Origin: Enterococcus gilvus ATCC BAA-350 | GTDB lineage: Bacteria; Bacillota; Bacilli; Lactobacillales; Enterococcaceae | Assembly (NCBI RefSeq): GCF_000407545.1 | Contig: NZ_ASWH01000001.1 | Coordinates: 2,123,501-2,187,500, forward strand | Direction: 5' to 3' | DNA: 64,000 nucleotides | Shown here: piece by piece, positions 8,602 to 17,646 of the stretch | Layout: each line of letters opens with the position of its first letter | Numbering within the stretch: position 1 is the stretch's first letter | Made by a program: the position numbers and the translations under genes | The notes under the pieces: model-generated | Database searches by the model: none | What the model saw: only the letters and a program-made list of their open reading frames with translations | Told to the model about the DNA's origin: nothing

Positions 8602-8961
8602 ATGAGATTGAAATGGCCCGTCTTCCTTAGTGCGACCTCACTCGGTGTAGCAGCAGTGAGCTCTAAATTCGTGCGCAAACGGGAAACGAAAGATTTGAAT
8701 AGTGTGTACGTTGGTTCTTGGGAGTTCACTCATCCAAAAGAGCACAAACACCACACGATTACGATTTACCCTGATTTATCGATTATTTTAGATGGTACCG
8801 CCATCATCTACCAGTTGATTGAATTAAGTGAACAAAAATTAGCTATCCAAGATCAGTATGGCTATCACTTATTGATCAAAACTAAAAACGGGATGCCTGA
8901 CACCCTCTATGATGAACTGGACGATGTCTCCTTTCCAATCGTTCCTGTAAAAAACCAATAG
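8602..8961 (+). CDS. DUF4828-type small protein of Lactobacillales
   Basis: This 119-residue protein starts with a short hydrophobic segment (residues 5-20, likely a membrane anchor or signal), a basic KFVRKRETK patch, and a beta-rich domain beginning VYVGSWEFTHP that looks like a DUF4828 fold. The function is unknown. ATG 8602 is preferred over TTG 8599, because it stands seven bases after AAAGGAG. It is a monocistronic unit between its own promoter and a strong terminator. The family assignment is from memory of the N-terminal pattern and needs a profile search to confirm. Confidence 0.7.
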   Translation: MRLKWPVFLSATSLGVAAVSSKFVRKRETKDLNSVYVGSWEFTHPKEHKHHTITIYPDLSIILDGTAIIYQLIELSEQKLAIQDQYGYHLLIKTKNGMPDTLYDELDDVSFPIVPVKNQ

Positions 8962-9012
8962 CTATGCACTTGTACTGTTTTTTCGTATTATTCTTTAAAC
9001 TTGAAAAAAATA

Positions 9013-9061
9013 AAGGCCCCTTCACTGTCAATTTGAATCGTGAAGGGGCCTTCATTTTTTT
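9013..9061 (+). terminator. Terminator of the DUF4828 gene
   Basis: A perfect 13-bp GC-rich stem (9013-9025 with 9040-9052) is followed by CATTTTTTT. Confidence 0.92.
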
Positions 9062-9086
9062 AGAACAGGATTTCCCTTTGATTCAC

Positions 9087-9137
9087 AAAAAAATCAGATC
9101 GCCAGTCAAATTTCTTGATGGCAATCTGATTTTTTTA
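9087..9137. terminator. Bidirectional terminator at the end of gltD
   Basis: An 18-base arm (9087-9104) pairs with 9119-9136 with a single mismatch, and the A-run and T-run ends serve both strands. Its right arm reaches the gltD stop codon. Confidence 0.85.
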
Positions 9138-10571
9138 TTGTTGAATCAACGACCGCAGCATTTGATCGACCTGCTCTGCGGCTTTCCGTCCTTCACGAAT
9201 TCCCCAGATAACCAAGCTTGGTCCACGCCGGGCATCACCAGCTACGTATACTTTTTCATTGTTCGTTGCATAGTCCTCATAGATTTCCTCAACATCAAAA
9301 GCATCCAATAGATTTTTCTCTGCCCCAGTGAATCCCATTGCCAGTAATACTAAATCTGCCTTCAATGTTTTTTCAGTTCCTGGAATAGGTTGGAATTGAT
9401 TGTCTACTTGAGTCGTCTCGATGGCAATCACTTGCCCTCTCTCAGCGCCGATGAAGCTGGTTGTTGACGTCGTATATGCAGTTAATTCTGCATTGTTCAC
9501 GGCACCTTCTTCCTGCCCATAGCCTTCACGAGTGATCATTGAATACTCCGGCCACGGATTGTTCACAGTACGAGCTGCCGGCAATTGCGGCGTAATCTCC
9601 AATTGCTTGACTGAAGCCGCACCTTGGCGTATAGCTGAGCCGATACAGTCGTTCCCTGTATCGCCACCACCGACGACGATCACATGCTTTCCAGCTAATT
9701 TTTGATCGACCACTTTTTTACCATGCTGCAACACATCTTTTGTACAATCCGTCAGATAATCCACCGCGAATCGGATGCCATGTAGCTCGCGTCCCTTAAT
9801 TTTCAAATCGCGAGGAACACTTGCCCCGCTGGCGATAATGACACGATCATACCTCTCCTGCAAATCCTCTGCGGAAATATCCGTTCCCACTTCGGTATTT
9901 AATACAAATGAGATCCCTACTTCTTCCATCACATCAATACGTCGCTGAACGATTTCCTTATCCAGCTTCATATTTGGAATCCCGTACATTAACAAGCCGC
10001 CCGCACGATCGCTGCGTTCGTACACCGTTACTTGGTGCCCCAGTTGATTTAACCGCCATGCAGCAGAAAGGCCCGCTGGTCCAGAACCGATGACTGCGAC
10101 TTTAAAATCGGTCCGTTCGATGGGAAGCCCGTCGTTTTTTACCCAATCCTGTTCAAAGGCATGGTCAATGATAAAGCGTTCATTATCATGGATCGCAACA
10201 CCCGAACCGTTCAATCCCTCTGTACAAGACTTTTCACAAGGCGCAGGACATACCCGTCCAGTCATTTCTGGAAGTGGATTGGTTTTCGCTAACCGATCAA
10301 AGGCACTCTTGAAATCACCACGAAACACAAAATCGTTCCACTCAGGGATCAGATTGTCATTGGGACAGCCTGAGACTGCGCGCTTGCCGCCATAGAAAAT
10401 ACCTGTATGGCAAAAAGGAATCCCGCAGTTCATACAGCGCGCCGCTTGCTCTTGTCGTTCTTCTGTAGAGAGCGGTGTTTGCAATTCTTCCCAATCTTGA
10501 ACCCGCTCTTCAACTGGCCGATAAGGATTGTCCTTCCGTGGATATTTTAAAAAGCCAAATGGATCTGCCAT
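9135..10571 (-). CDS. gltD: Glutamate synthase small subunit
   Basis: GltD passes electrons from NADPH through FAD and iron-sulfur clusters to GltB. The 478-residue protein begins MADPFGFLKYPRKD, carries N-terminal cysteines for two 4Fe-4S clusters (CMNCGIPFC, CPNDN, CPAPCEKSC), an FAD fold VIGSGPAGLSAAWRL and an NADPH fold HVIVVGGGDTGNDC, and ends with a typical VYVAGDARRGPSLVIWGIREG. I choose ATG 10571, one base after the gltB stop, over an upstream in-frame ATG at 10625 that would overlap gltB by 53 bases. GGAAAGGGG inside the gltB end supplies the binding site. Confidence 0.95.
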   Translation of the reverse strand: MADPFGFLKYPRKDNPYRPVEERVQDWEELQTPLSTEERQEQAARCMNCGIPFCHTGIFYGGKRAVSGCPNDNLIPEWNDFVFRGDFKSAFDRLAKTNPLPEMTGRVCPAPCEKSCTEGLNGSGVAIHDNERFIIDHAFEQDWVKNDGLPIERTDFKVAVIGSGPAGLSAAWRLNQLGHQVTVYERSDRAGGLLMYGIPNMKLDKEIVQRRIDVMEEVGISFVLNTEVGTDISAEDLQERYDRVIIASGASVPRDLKIKGRELHGIRFAVDYLTDCTKDVLQHGKKVVDQKLAGKHVIVVGGGDTGNDCIGSAIRQGAASVKQLEITPQLPAARTVNNPWPEYSMITREGYGQEEGAVNNAELTAYTTSTTSFIGAERGQVIAIETTQVDNQFQPIPGTEKTLKADLVLLAMGFTGAEKNLLDAFDVEEIYEDYATNNEKVYVAGDARRGPSLVIWGIREGRKAAEQVDQMLRSLIQQ

Positions 10572-10572
10572 G

Positions 10573-13500
10573 TTAGCCACGCCCCTTTCCAGCCGGTACC
10601 GTTTGCTCTCCGATGACTTCGACAAAGGCCTTCTCGATCAGCGCTTCGCCTGATAGACCAGTCTTTGCCAATTCTTCGGTCACACGAACCATTTCGTGGT
10701 ATTCTCTTGGATAAACTTTGACAAAATGTTGTTGAGCCGACGCCCAATTATTTAACAATTCAGCCGCTTTTAATGAATCTGTATACGTAAGATGCTTCTC
10801 GATCATTTCCTTCAAGACAGCATCGTCTCCTGTTTCGCCCAACTTGAAAAGATCGACCATCTCTAAGTTGCACTTATCAGCAAATGTGCCCTTCGGATCA
10901 TAAACATAGGCCACCCCGCCAGACATTCCCGCAGCAAAATTCCGCCCTGTTTCACCTAAGATAACAGCTACACCGCCAGTCATGTATTCACACCCATGAT
11001 CCCCGACGCCTTCAACGACGACATTTGCGCCGCTGTTTCGAACACAAAAACGTTCGCCGGCTTTACCACGAAAATAGCCTTCTCCTCGATTCGCACCGAA
11101 GCATACCACGTTTCCGACGATTGGCGATTGTTCCACATCGTATGCAGCATCCTTTGGCGGTACAATAATCACTCGACCGCCACTCAATCCTTTAGCCACA
11201 TAGTCATTGCCTTCACCAATCAGCTTCAATTCCATCCCTTGAGTAATAAAGGAACCAAAACTTTGTCCGGCGATTCCCGTGTAGGTGTACTTGATCTGAC
11301 CTGGCGTCAATTCATAGTTTCCAAAGCGCTCTGCGATCCAGCCGCCCATTCGTGCGCCGACAGTCCGATTCACATTGTTGATTGGATGGCTGATGCTGAC
11401 TTGTTCTCCATTTTTGATGGCACCTTCAGCGAAGTGATCCAACTCAGGCCATTCTCTCTTTTCCTTAAATGGATCTTCTGTTTTCCGTTCGATCCCAATA
11501 CTGGTAGATAAAATACGTGAGAAATCCAAAGATTTTGCTTTGCCTTTTGCAATAAAGCGCGGTTCCAGCACTTCTGTATGGCCGATCATTTCATCAATGC
11601 TTCTAAAGCCTAAATCAGCCATGATTTCCCGCAAATCTTCTGCTATAAAATACATCATATGAATCAGATGCTCCGGTTTGCCCACGAAAAATTTTCGTAA
11701 AGCTGGATTTTGCGTGGCTACGCCTACCGGACAAGTGTTCAAACTACATACACGCATCATGACACAACCGATCGCTACTAAAGCAAGGGAAGCAAAACTA
11801 TATTCCTCCGCACCCAGTAAAATCGCCATCGCCACGTCACGGCCCGTCATTAATTTCCCATCTGTTTCTAACGTCATCCGTTGACGCAAGTTATTCATCG
11901 CCAGTGTTTGATGCGCTTCGGCCACACCCATCTCCCACGGCAATCCAGCATCCCGAATTGAATTTCGTGGAGACGCGCCAGTTCCGCCATCGTATCCCGA
12001 GATAACGACCACGTCAGCTCCAGCTTTCACAACGCCTGTCGCGATCGTTCCAACACCCGTACTTGACACCAACTTCACATTGATTTTCGCATAGGGATTG
12101 ATCGCTTTTAAGTCGTAGATCAACTGCGCCAAATCCTCAATCGAATAAATATCATGATGCGGCGGTGGTGAAATCAAGCGGACCCCAGGTGTGGAGCCAC
12201 GAATCTCAGCGACCCAAGGAAAGACCTTGTTTCCTGGCAATTGCCCACCTTCACCCGGTTTAGCACCCTGCGCCATTTTGATTTGTAATTCTTCGGCACT
12301 CATTAAATATTCCGCATTTACACCGAAACGTCCAGAAGCCACTTGCTTGATTTTGCTATTGAAGTTCTTGCCGTCTGCTTTAGGCTTGAATCGGTTGCGA
12401 TTTTCTCCGCCCTCACCGCTATTTGATTTGGCACCGATCCGGTTCATCGCCTCTGCAATGCACTGGTGGGCCTCTTCACTCAAAGAACCATAAGACATCG
12501 CCCCGACTTTGAAGCGTTTAACGATCTTACTCGCAGGCTCGACCTCAGAGAGTTTTACTGATGGTCGTTCTTTCTTGAACTCCCATAACGCCCGTAAATT
12601 GGTCGGTTCATCCAATGCCTCTTGATTCATTTGGCTAACGTAATGTTTAAACAATTGATAATCGCCCGCACGAACTGCCTGCTGGAAATTGTAAATAGTC
12701 TTCGGGTTGAACAAATGATGTTCCCCATCTGCTTTATACTGGAAGCTTCCCCCAGAGGCTAACAGGTCATTTTGTTTCGGTCCATAAGCTAACCGATGCC
12801 GCTGTAAATATTCTTCTTCGATTTGATGCAGAGACAGACCCCCGATACGGCTAGCCGTTCCAGTGAAATACCTGTTAGTAACCGGTTCGCTAATCCCCAC
12901 TACTTCAAAGAGTTGTGCACCGTGATAACCGGCGATCGTTGAGATCCCCATCCGCGACATCACCTTCACGATTCCTTTTTCAGCCGCCTTGCGGTAATTT
13001 TCCAGACCATTTTCAATCTCGAAATTCTTCAATGTCGCATAGGCTCCATAAGGGTGTATGCCACTGGCACCATAGCCAATCAAAGTCGCAAAATGATGAA
13101 CTTCACAGACCTCAGCAGAATCAACGACTAAGCTTGCTAATGAGGCCTTTCCTTTTCGCACCAAGTAATTGTGGAGCCCAGACACTGCCAACAAAATCGG
13201 CATCGCCATTTTTGCTTTTTCTGAGCCTCGATCACTCAATATAAGGATCGTCCCGCCAGCATCAATAGCAGACTCGGCCTCCTTGAACATATATTCCAGC
13301 CCGTCTTCCAACGCGTTTTGTCCGTCGATTGGATAAAGCGTCGAGAGTGTTACTGCCTTTTGTTCCTTTGTATTTAATTGTGCGATTTTCAGAAAATCAC
13401 TCGTACTGAGAACCGGGCTATTAATCTTCAATTTTTGACAATTATGGGCATCATCCACACGAATGTCCCCATCTCTTCCCAAGAACATCTCTGTTCCAAT

Positions 13501-15063
13501 CACAAGTTGCTCTCGGATCGCATCGATCGGGGGATTCGTGACCTGGGCAAATTGCTGTTTGAAATACGTGAATAGCGATTGCGGCTTGTCACTCAAGACA
13601 GCTAAAGGAGAATCATAGCCCATTGAGAGGACCGGTTCCTCGCCTTTTTCCGCCATCGGCAACAATTCATCTCGAATGATCTCATCGGTATAGCCGTTCA
13701 ATTTCCACATACGTTGAAGGTCTTTTTCAGTCAGCGAGGCGTCTTTACGTTCCGTCTCCGCAAGCTGCGACAGCTCAATCCGATTTTCAGTCAACCACTC
13801 TTTGTACGCATGTGCCTTCGCATATTTTTCTTTGATTTCCTGATTGCGGTAAAACTTTCCGTTGACCGTATCAACCAAAATCATATTCGCCGGTCCTAAA
13901 ACACCCTTTTCAATCACATTCGAAGGCGCAAAATCAACGACGCCAGACTCAGAGGCCACTTGAACAAAACCATCCTTCGTGATCGAATATCGAGAAGGAC
14001 GCAGCCCGTTTCGATCTAACGTAGCGCCGACCATTTCACCATCTGTAAAGCACAGCGCCGCAGGACCATCCCACGGAGCCATAAAGCTGGCATTGTATTC
14101 TTGAAAAGCAGTCTGCTCTTCGCCCAAGCCCGCTTCTTCTGACCAGGCTTCTGGTACCATCATCATTAATGCGTGAGGAATATCACGACCGTTTCGGTAC
14201 AAATATTCCATACAATTTTCTAGCTTGGCGGAGTCGGAATCTTCTTCGTTGTATACTTCGATGCCATGACTCTTCATCCAATTTTCAGATCCTCTTAAGG
14301 TATTGATCTCCCCATTATGCGCTAAGAATCGAAAAGGCTGCGCGCGGTCCCAGCTAGGAAAAGTATTGGTCGAAAAGCGCGAATGCACCACCGCGATACT
14401 TGCGGCAAAGGCTTCATCCTGCAAATCATCATAAAAAATACCAACTTGATATGCATGCAGCATGCCCTTGTAAACAATTGTTCGGCTGGATAAACTGCAT
14501 ATCGCCATTTCCCCAGCATGGTATGTCTTCTCCAATTTGCGACGTAAACGATACAGGCGGTCTTCAAATTCACGCGCTGTTTCAACCTCTAGCGGCCGCT
14601 TTATGAACAGTTGCACAAAGCTAGGCATGACTTTTTGAGCACCTGGTCCACAGTTTTCATACTGGAACGGCACATCCCGCTGCCAAAGGACCAAATAACC
14701 CGCCGCTTCAATTTCCTTTACGAGCGCCTGTTGCAGTCCGCTCTTGTGCTTCTCATCCGCTGGCAAAAAGAACATTCCTACTGCGTAATGTCCACGATCC
14801 GGCAAAGCAACACCTGCCGCTTTTGCTTCTCTTTGAAAAAAGTTGTCGGGAATTGTCGCCAAGATTCCAGCGCCATCGCCTGTTTCAGGTTCTGCCCCGG
14901 TTCCGCCTCGGTGATTCATTCGTTCCAACATCGTTAATGCATGCTTCACCAATTGATGCGAAGCTGTTCCATTCATTTGAGCAATAAAGCCCATACCACA
15001 TGCATCCTTCTCAAAAGAGGGATCATACATGGTCCGGGCCTCTGTCATTTGTTGCTTTGTCAT
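10573..15063 (-). CDS. gltB: Glutamate synthase large subunit
   Basis: GltB makes two glutamates from glutamine and 2-oxoglutarate. The 1496-residue protein has a class II glutamine amidotransferase N-terminus whose nucleophile Cys22 (DACGMGF) is exposed after removal of a 21-residue propeptide, a central domain, the FMN synthase domain (GEGGENRNRF, VISGYDGGTGASP), a 3Fe-4S motif CSLNTCPVGVATQ, and the C-terminal GXGXG beta-helix domain. The pair with gltD is complete and intact. Many lactic acid bacteria lack GOGAT, so glutamate prototrophy is a reasonable inference. No GltC-type activator gene is adjacent; the divergent neighbour is a DtxR-family regulator. Confidence 0.97.
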   Translation of the reverse strand: MTKQQMTEARTMYDPSFEKDACGMGFIAQMNGTASHQLVKHALTMLERMNHRGGTGAEPETGDGAGILATIPDNFFQREAKAAGVALPDRGHYAVGMFFLPADEKHKSGLQQALVKEIEAAGYLVLWQRDVPFQYENCGPGAQKVMPSFVQLFIKRPLEVETAREFEDRLYRLRRKLEKTYHAGEMAICSLSSRTIVYKGMLHAYQVGIFYDDLQDEAFAASIAVVHSRFSTNTFPSWDRAQPFRFLAHNGEINTLRGSENWMKSHGIEVYNEEDSDSAKLENCMEYLYRNGRDIPHALMMMVPEAWSEEAGLGEEQTAFQEYNASFMAPWDGPAALCFTDGEMVGATLDRNGLRPSRYSITKDGFVQVASESGVVDFAPSNVIEKGVLGPANMILVDTVNGKFYRNQEIKEKYAKAHAYKEWLTENRIELSQLAETERKDASLTEKDLQRMWKLNGYTDEIIRDELLPMAEKGEEPVLSMGYDSPLAVLSDKPQSLFTYFKQQFAQVTNPPIDAIREQLVIGTEMFLGRDGDIRVDDAHNCQKLKINSPVLSTSDFLKIAQLNTKEQKAVTLSTLYPIDGQNALEDGLEYMFKEAESAIDAGGTILILSDRGSEKAKMAMPILLAVSGLHNYLVRKGKASLASLVVDSAEVCEVHHFATLIGYGASGIHPYGAYATLKNFEIENGLENYRKAAEKGIVKVMSRMGISTIAGYHGAQLFEVVGISEPVTNRYFTGTASRIGGLSLHQIEEEYLQRHRLAYGPKQNDLLASGGSFQYKADGEHHLFNPKTIYNFQQAVRAGDYQLFKHYVSQMNQEALDEPTNLRALWEFKKERPSVKLSEVEPASKIVKRFKVGAMSYGSLSEEAHQCIAEAMNRIGAKSNSGEGGENRNRFKPKADGKNFNSKIKQVASGRFGVNAEYLMSAEELQIKMAQGAKPGEGGQLPGNKVFPWVAEIRGSTPGVRLISPPPHHDIYSIEDLAQLIYDLKAINPYAKINVKLVSSTGVGTIATGVVKAGADVVVISGYDGGTGASPRNSIRDAGLPWEMGVAEAHQTLAMNNLRQRMTLETDGKLMTGRDVAMAILLGAEEYSFASLALVAIGCVMMRVCSLNTCPVGVATQNPALRKFFVGKPEHLIHMMYFIAEDLREIMADLGFRSIDEMIGHTEVLEPRFIAKGKAKSLDFSRILSTSIGIERKTEDPFKEKREWPELDHFAEGAIKNGEQVSISHPINNVNRTVGARMGGWIAERFGNYELTPGQIKYTYTGIAGQSFGSFITQGMELKLIGEGNDYVAKGLSGGRVIIVPPKDAAYDVEQSPIVGNVVCFGANRGEGYFRGKAGERFCVRNSGANVVVEGVGDHGCEYMTGGVAVILGETGRNFAAGMSGGVAYVYDPKGTFADKCNLEMVDLFKLGETGDDAVLKEMIEKHLTYTDSLKAAELLNNWASAQQHFVKVYPREYHEMVRVTEELAKTGLSGEALIEKAFVEVIGEQTVPAGKGRG

Positions 15064-15111
15064 TCAACATCAATCCTTTAAATAGTTTGACAATTCTCAT
15101 TTATTTTTAAT

Positions 15112-15140
15112 ATACTACCTTTTTTTAAAAAAATAGGCAA
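15112..15140 (-). promoter_or_regulatory. Promoter of gltBD
   Basis: TTGCCT (15140-15135), 17-base spacer made largely of T7A7, TAGTAT (15117-15112). The A/T-run spacer suggests an intrinsically bent element. Confidence 0.6.
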
Positions 15141-15280
15141 GTGTTCTTAGAAATTTTTTTTAATTACTTTTGTTATCACTAGCTGAACAAGCCGAAAAGA
15201 AAAGTCCAATCAAATGGAAAAAAGAAGATTTATTTGGTAAACTTAATCTGATATGCTTCGTTATGAAAGGATGAACACCA

Positions 15281-15928
15281 ATGACACCAAATCGCGAAGA
15301 TTACTTAAAATTAATATTAGAATTAGGTGGCGACAAAGAAAAAGTCAGCAATAAAAAAATTGTCGCTGGTTTGTCCATTTCTGGCGCTTCTGTCAGCGAG
15401 ATGATCAATAAACTAGTAAAAGAAGGACTCGTTGAGCACTCCCCTTATCAAGGCGTTCAATTAACGCCGCTCGGTTTGGAAAAGGCGAGTACGCTTGTCC
15501 GCAAACATCGTTTATGGGAAGTCTTCTTAGTCGATCATTTAGGTTATTCATGGAATGAAGTCCATGATGAAGCAGAAGTATTAGAGCATGTGACATCCTC
15601 ACAATTAGAACAAAAATTGGATCATTATTTAGACCATCCAACTTTTTGTCCCCATGGCGGAATGATTCCGCAACAAGATCAGACCGTTCATGAAAAAGAC
15701 CGTCAAACCTTAGCAAGCTACCCTGAAGGAACAACCATTCGGATCGCTCGTGTTTTAGACGAAAAAGACTTGCTCGACTATTTGATGGATCTTGGCATCG
15801 CCATCCATGAAGAATACGAAATCACAAAAATTGCTGCCTATGAAGGGCCGATTACTTTACAAAACGACCAAAAAGAGGTTTCAATTAGTTACAAAGCTGC
15901 ATCAACGATTTTTGTAGACGCCTTGTAA
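15281..15928 (+). CDS. DtxR/MntR-family metal-dependent transcriptional regulator
   Basis: The 215-residue repressor has an N-terminal winged helix (residues 1-65, with SISGASVSEMINKLVKEGLVEHSPYQGVQLT), a metal-binding and dimer domain with the HRLWEVFLVDHLG and DEAEVLEHVTS segments and the FCPHGGMIP motif, and a C-terminal FeoA/SH3-like domain from about residue 145. It resembles the enterococcal manganese regulator EfaR/MntR type, which represses Mn or Fe uptake genes. No transporter is adjacent; the divergent neighbour is gltB. ATG follows GAAAGGA. Confidence 0.9.
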   Translation: MTPNREDYLKLILELGGDKEKVSNKKIVAGLSISGASVSEMINKLVKEGLVEHSPYQGVQLTPLGLEKASTLVRKHRLWEVFLVDHLGYSWNEVHDEAEVLEHVTSSQLEQKLDHYLDHPTFCPHGGMIPQQDQTVHEKDRQTLASYPEGTTIRIARVLDEKDLLDYLMDLGIAIHEEYEITKIAAYEGPITLQNDQKEVSISYKAASTIFVDAL

Positions 15929-16004
15929 TTAACGATCCTTCGGGATGTTAGATACGCGTTTTTGATTGAAAAGAACTCATTATGATTAGCTAGGAGTGAA
16001 ACTT

Positions 16005-17522
16005 ATGGAACAGGCAGCACTATTCACCATCTTTGGTGGCACAGGCGATTTAGCAAAACGGAAATTATATCCGTCGTTGTTTCGTCTATATAAAAAAGGC
16101 AATCTGACAAAACACTTTGCTGTGATCGGTACGGCTAGACGGCCGTGGAGCGACGATCATTATCGTGAGATCGTTCGTGAGACGATCCAGGACCTCGCCC
16201 CAACAGAGGAAGAAGCACAAGAATTTTCTAACCACTTTTACTACTTGTCACACAATGTCAATGACACTGAACATTATGACCAGCTAAAAGACTTGGCTGA
16301 TGAATTGGATGAAAAGTATGACTTGCAAGGCAATCGCATATATTACTTAGCCATGGCACCTCAATTTTTTGGAACCATCGTGAGTCATTTGAAATCTCAA
16401 GAAATTTTGACTACTACAGGCTATAACCGTTTAGTGATCGAAAAACCTTTCGGATTTGATTATGATTCTGCGAATGAACTGAATAATGAGATTCGTGACG
16501 TTTTCCCAGAGCAAGACATTTTTCGTATCGATCACTATTTAGGAAAAGAAATGATTCAAAATATTTCCGTGATCCGGTTTGCAAATAACATCTTTGAATC
16601 CCTTTGGAACAACCGTTACATCGAAAACGTTCAAATTACTTTTTCTGAAGCACTAGGTGTAGAAGATCGCGGTGGTTACTATGAACACAGCGGCGCGTTA
16701 AAGGATATGGTGCAAAATCATATCTTGCAGGTTGTTGCGCTGTTGGCGATGGAAGTTCCTACTTCTTTCTCGAACAAGTCCATCCGTGAGGAAAAAGTAA
16801 AAGTTTTACAAGCCATTCGTCGGTACAATCCCGAAGAAGTACTGCAAAACTTTGTTCGTGGACAATATGACGCAGGGACGTTAGATGGCAAAGACTTCGT
16901 TGCTTACCACGATGAGCCAAATGTCGCTGAAGATTCTTTGATGGAAACATTTGTTGCAGGTAAATTTATGATCGATAATTTCCGTTGGTCAGGTGTCCCG
17001 TTCTATATTCGGACTGGGAAACGAATGACTGAAAAAGGGACACGTATCAATATCGTCTTCAAACAAGTTCCTGTTAATGTCTTTAGCTCTGAACAAGAAG
17101 ATGTTTCTAGTGAAGAAGAATTGCCGCAAAATATCTTAACCATTTATATTCAACCTACAGAAGGCTTCTCGCTTACTTTAAACGGAAAACGAATCGGCCA
17201 AGGTTTCACGACCGAACCAGTAAAATTAGATTTCCGTCAAAGCGCTGAAGTAACAGAAAACAGTCCTGAAGCCTATGAAAAACTATTATTAGATGCTTTA
17301 AATGGCGATGGTACAAACTTCTCTCATTGGGACGAAGTAGCAAACTCTTGGGAGATCGTGGATCGTATCCGCAATACTTGGGATCAAACCACTCCAGGCT
17401 TCCCGAACTACGCTTCTGGAACCATGGGACCACAATGCGCCTTCGATCTTCTAGCCAAGAACGGTCATGAATGGGCTTGGCAGCCTGATCAATGGTACCG
17501 TGAACGCGGAAAATTGGATTAA
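16005..17522 (+). CDS. zwf: Glucose-6-phosphate 1-dehydrogenase
   Basis: Zwf oxidises glucose 6-phosphate with NADP+, the entry of the pentose phosphate path. The 505-residue protein shows the dinucleotide motif FGGTGDLAKRK (residues 9-19), the substrate signature RIDHYLGKEM with the catalytic His, and the EKPFG motif. I place the start at ATG 16005, seven bases after TAGGAGTG, and not at an upstream TTG. A strong terminator follows, so it is a single-gene unit. Confidence 0.97.
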   Translation: MEQAALFTIFGGTGDLAKRKLYPSLFRLYKKGNLTKHFAVIGTARRPWSDDHYREIVRETIQDLAPTEEEAQEFSNHFYYLSHNVNDTEHYDQLKDLADELDEKYDLQGNRIYYLAMAPQFFGTIVSHLKSQEILTTTGYNRLVIEKPFGFDYDSANELNNEIRDVFPEQDIFRIDHYLGKEMIQNISVIRFANNIFESLWNNRYIENVQITFSEALGVEDRGGYYEHSGALKDMVQNHILQVVALLAMEVPTSFSNKSIREEKVKVLQAIRRYNPEEVLQNFVRGQYDAGTLDGKDFVAYHDEPNVAEDSLMETFVAGKFMIDNFRWSGVPFYIRTGKRMTEKGTRINIVFKQVPVNVFSSEQEDVSSEEELPQNILTIYIQPTEGFSLTLNGKRIGQGFTTEPVKLDFRQSAEVTENSPEAYEKLLLDALNGDGTNFSHWDEVANSWEIVDRIRNTWDQTTPGFPNYASGTMGPQCAFDLLAKNGHEWAWQPDQWYRERGKLD

Positions 17523-17527
17523 CAACC

Positions 17528-17559
17528 AAAAGCTGGGACACGCTTCCCAGCTTTTTTTT
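17528..17559 (+). terminator. Terminator of zwf
   Basis: A perfect 11-bp stem (17528-17538 with 17545-17555) with CACGCT loop and a T8 run. Confidence 0.93.
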
Positions 17560-17590
17560 ATGTTCCATTATGGCTTGCACATTAAAAATC

Positions 17591-17629
17591 AAAAAAAGAA
17601 ACCCGCGCCGACCATTCGACACGGGTTTC
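17591..17629 (-). terminator. Terminator of ileS
   Basis: On the minus strand GAAACCCG (17629-17622) pairs with CGGGTTTC (17605-17598), followed by T7. Confidence 0.88.
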
Positions 17630-17646
17630 TTCTATTATAAGACGTT

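Noticed and set aside
8370..8729. 120-codon upstream extension of the sfsA frame
   Set aside because: It runs through the sfsA promoter and over the divergent gene, and has no family similarity or binding site.
15929..15957. Terminator with TTCG loop after the DtxR-type gene
   Set aside because: The stem is only four to six pairs and there is no T-run.
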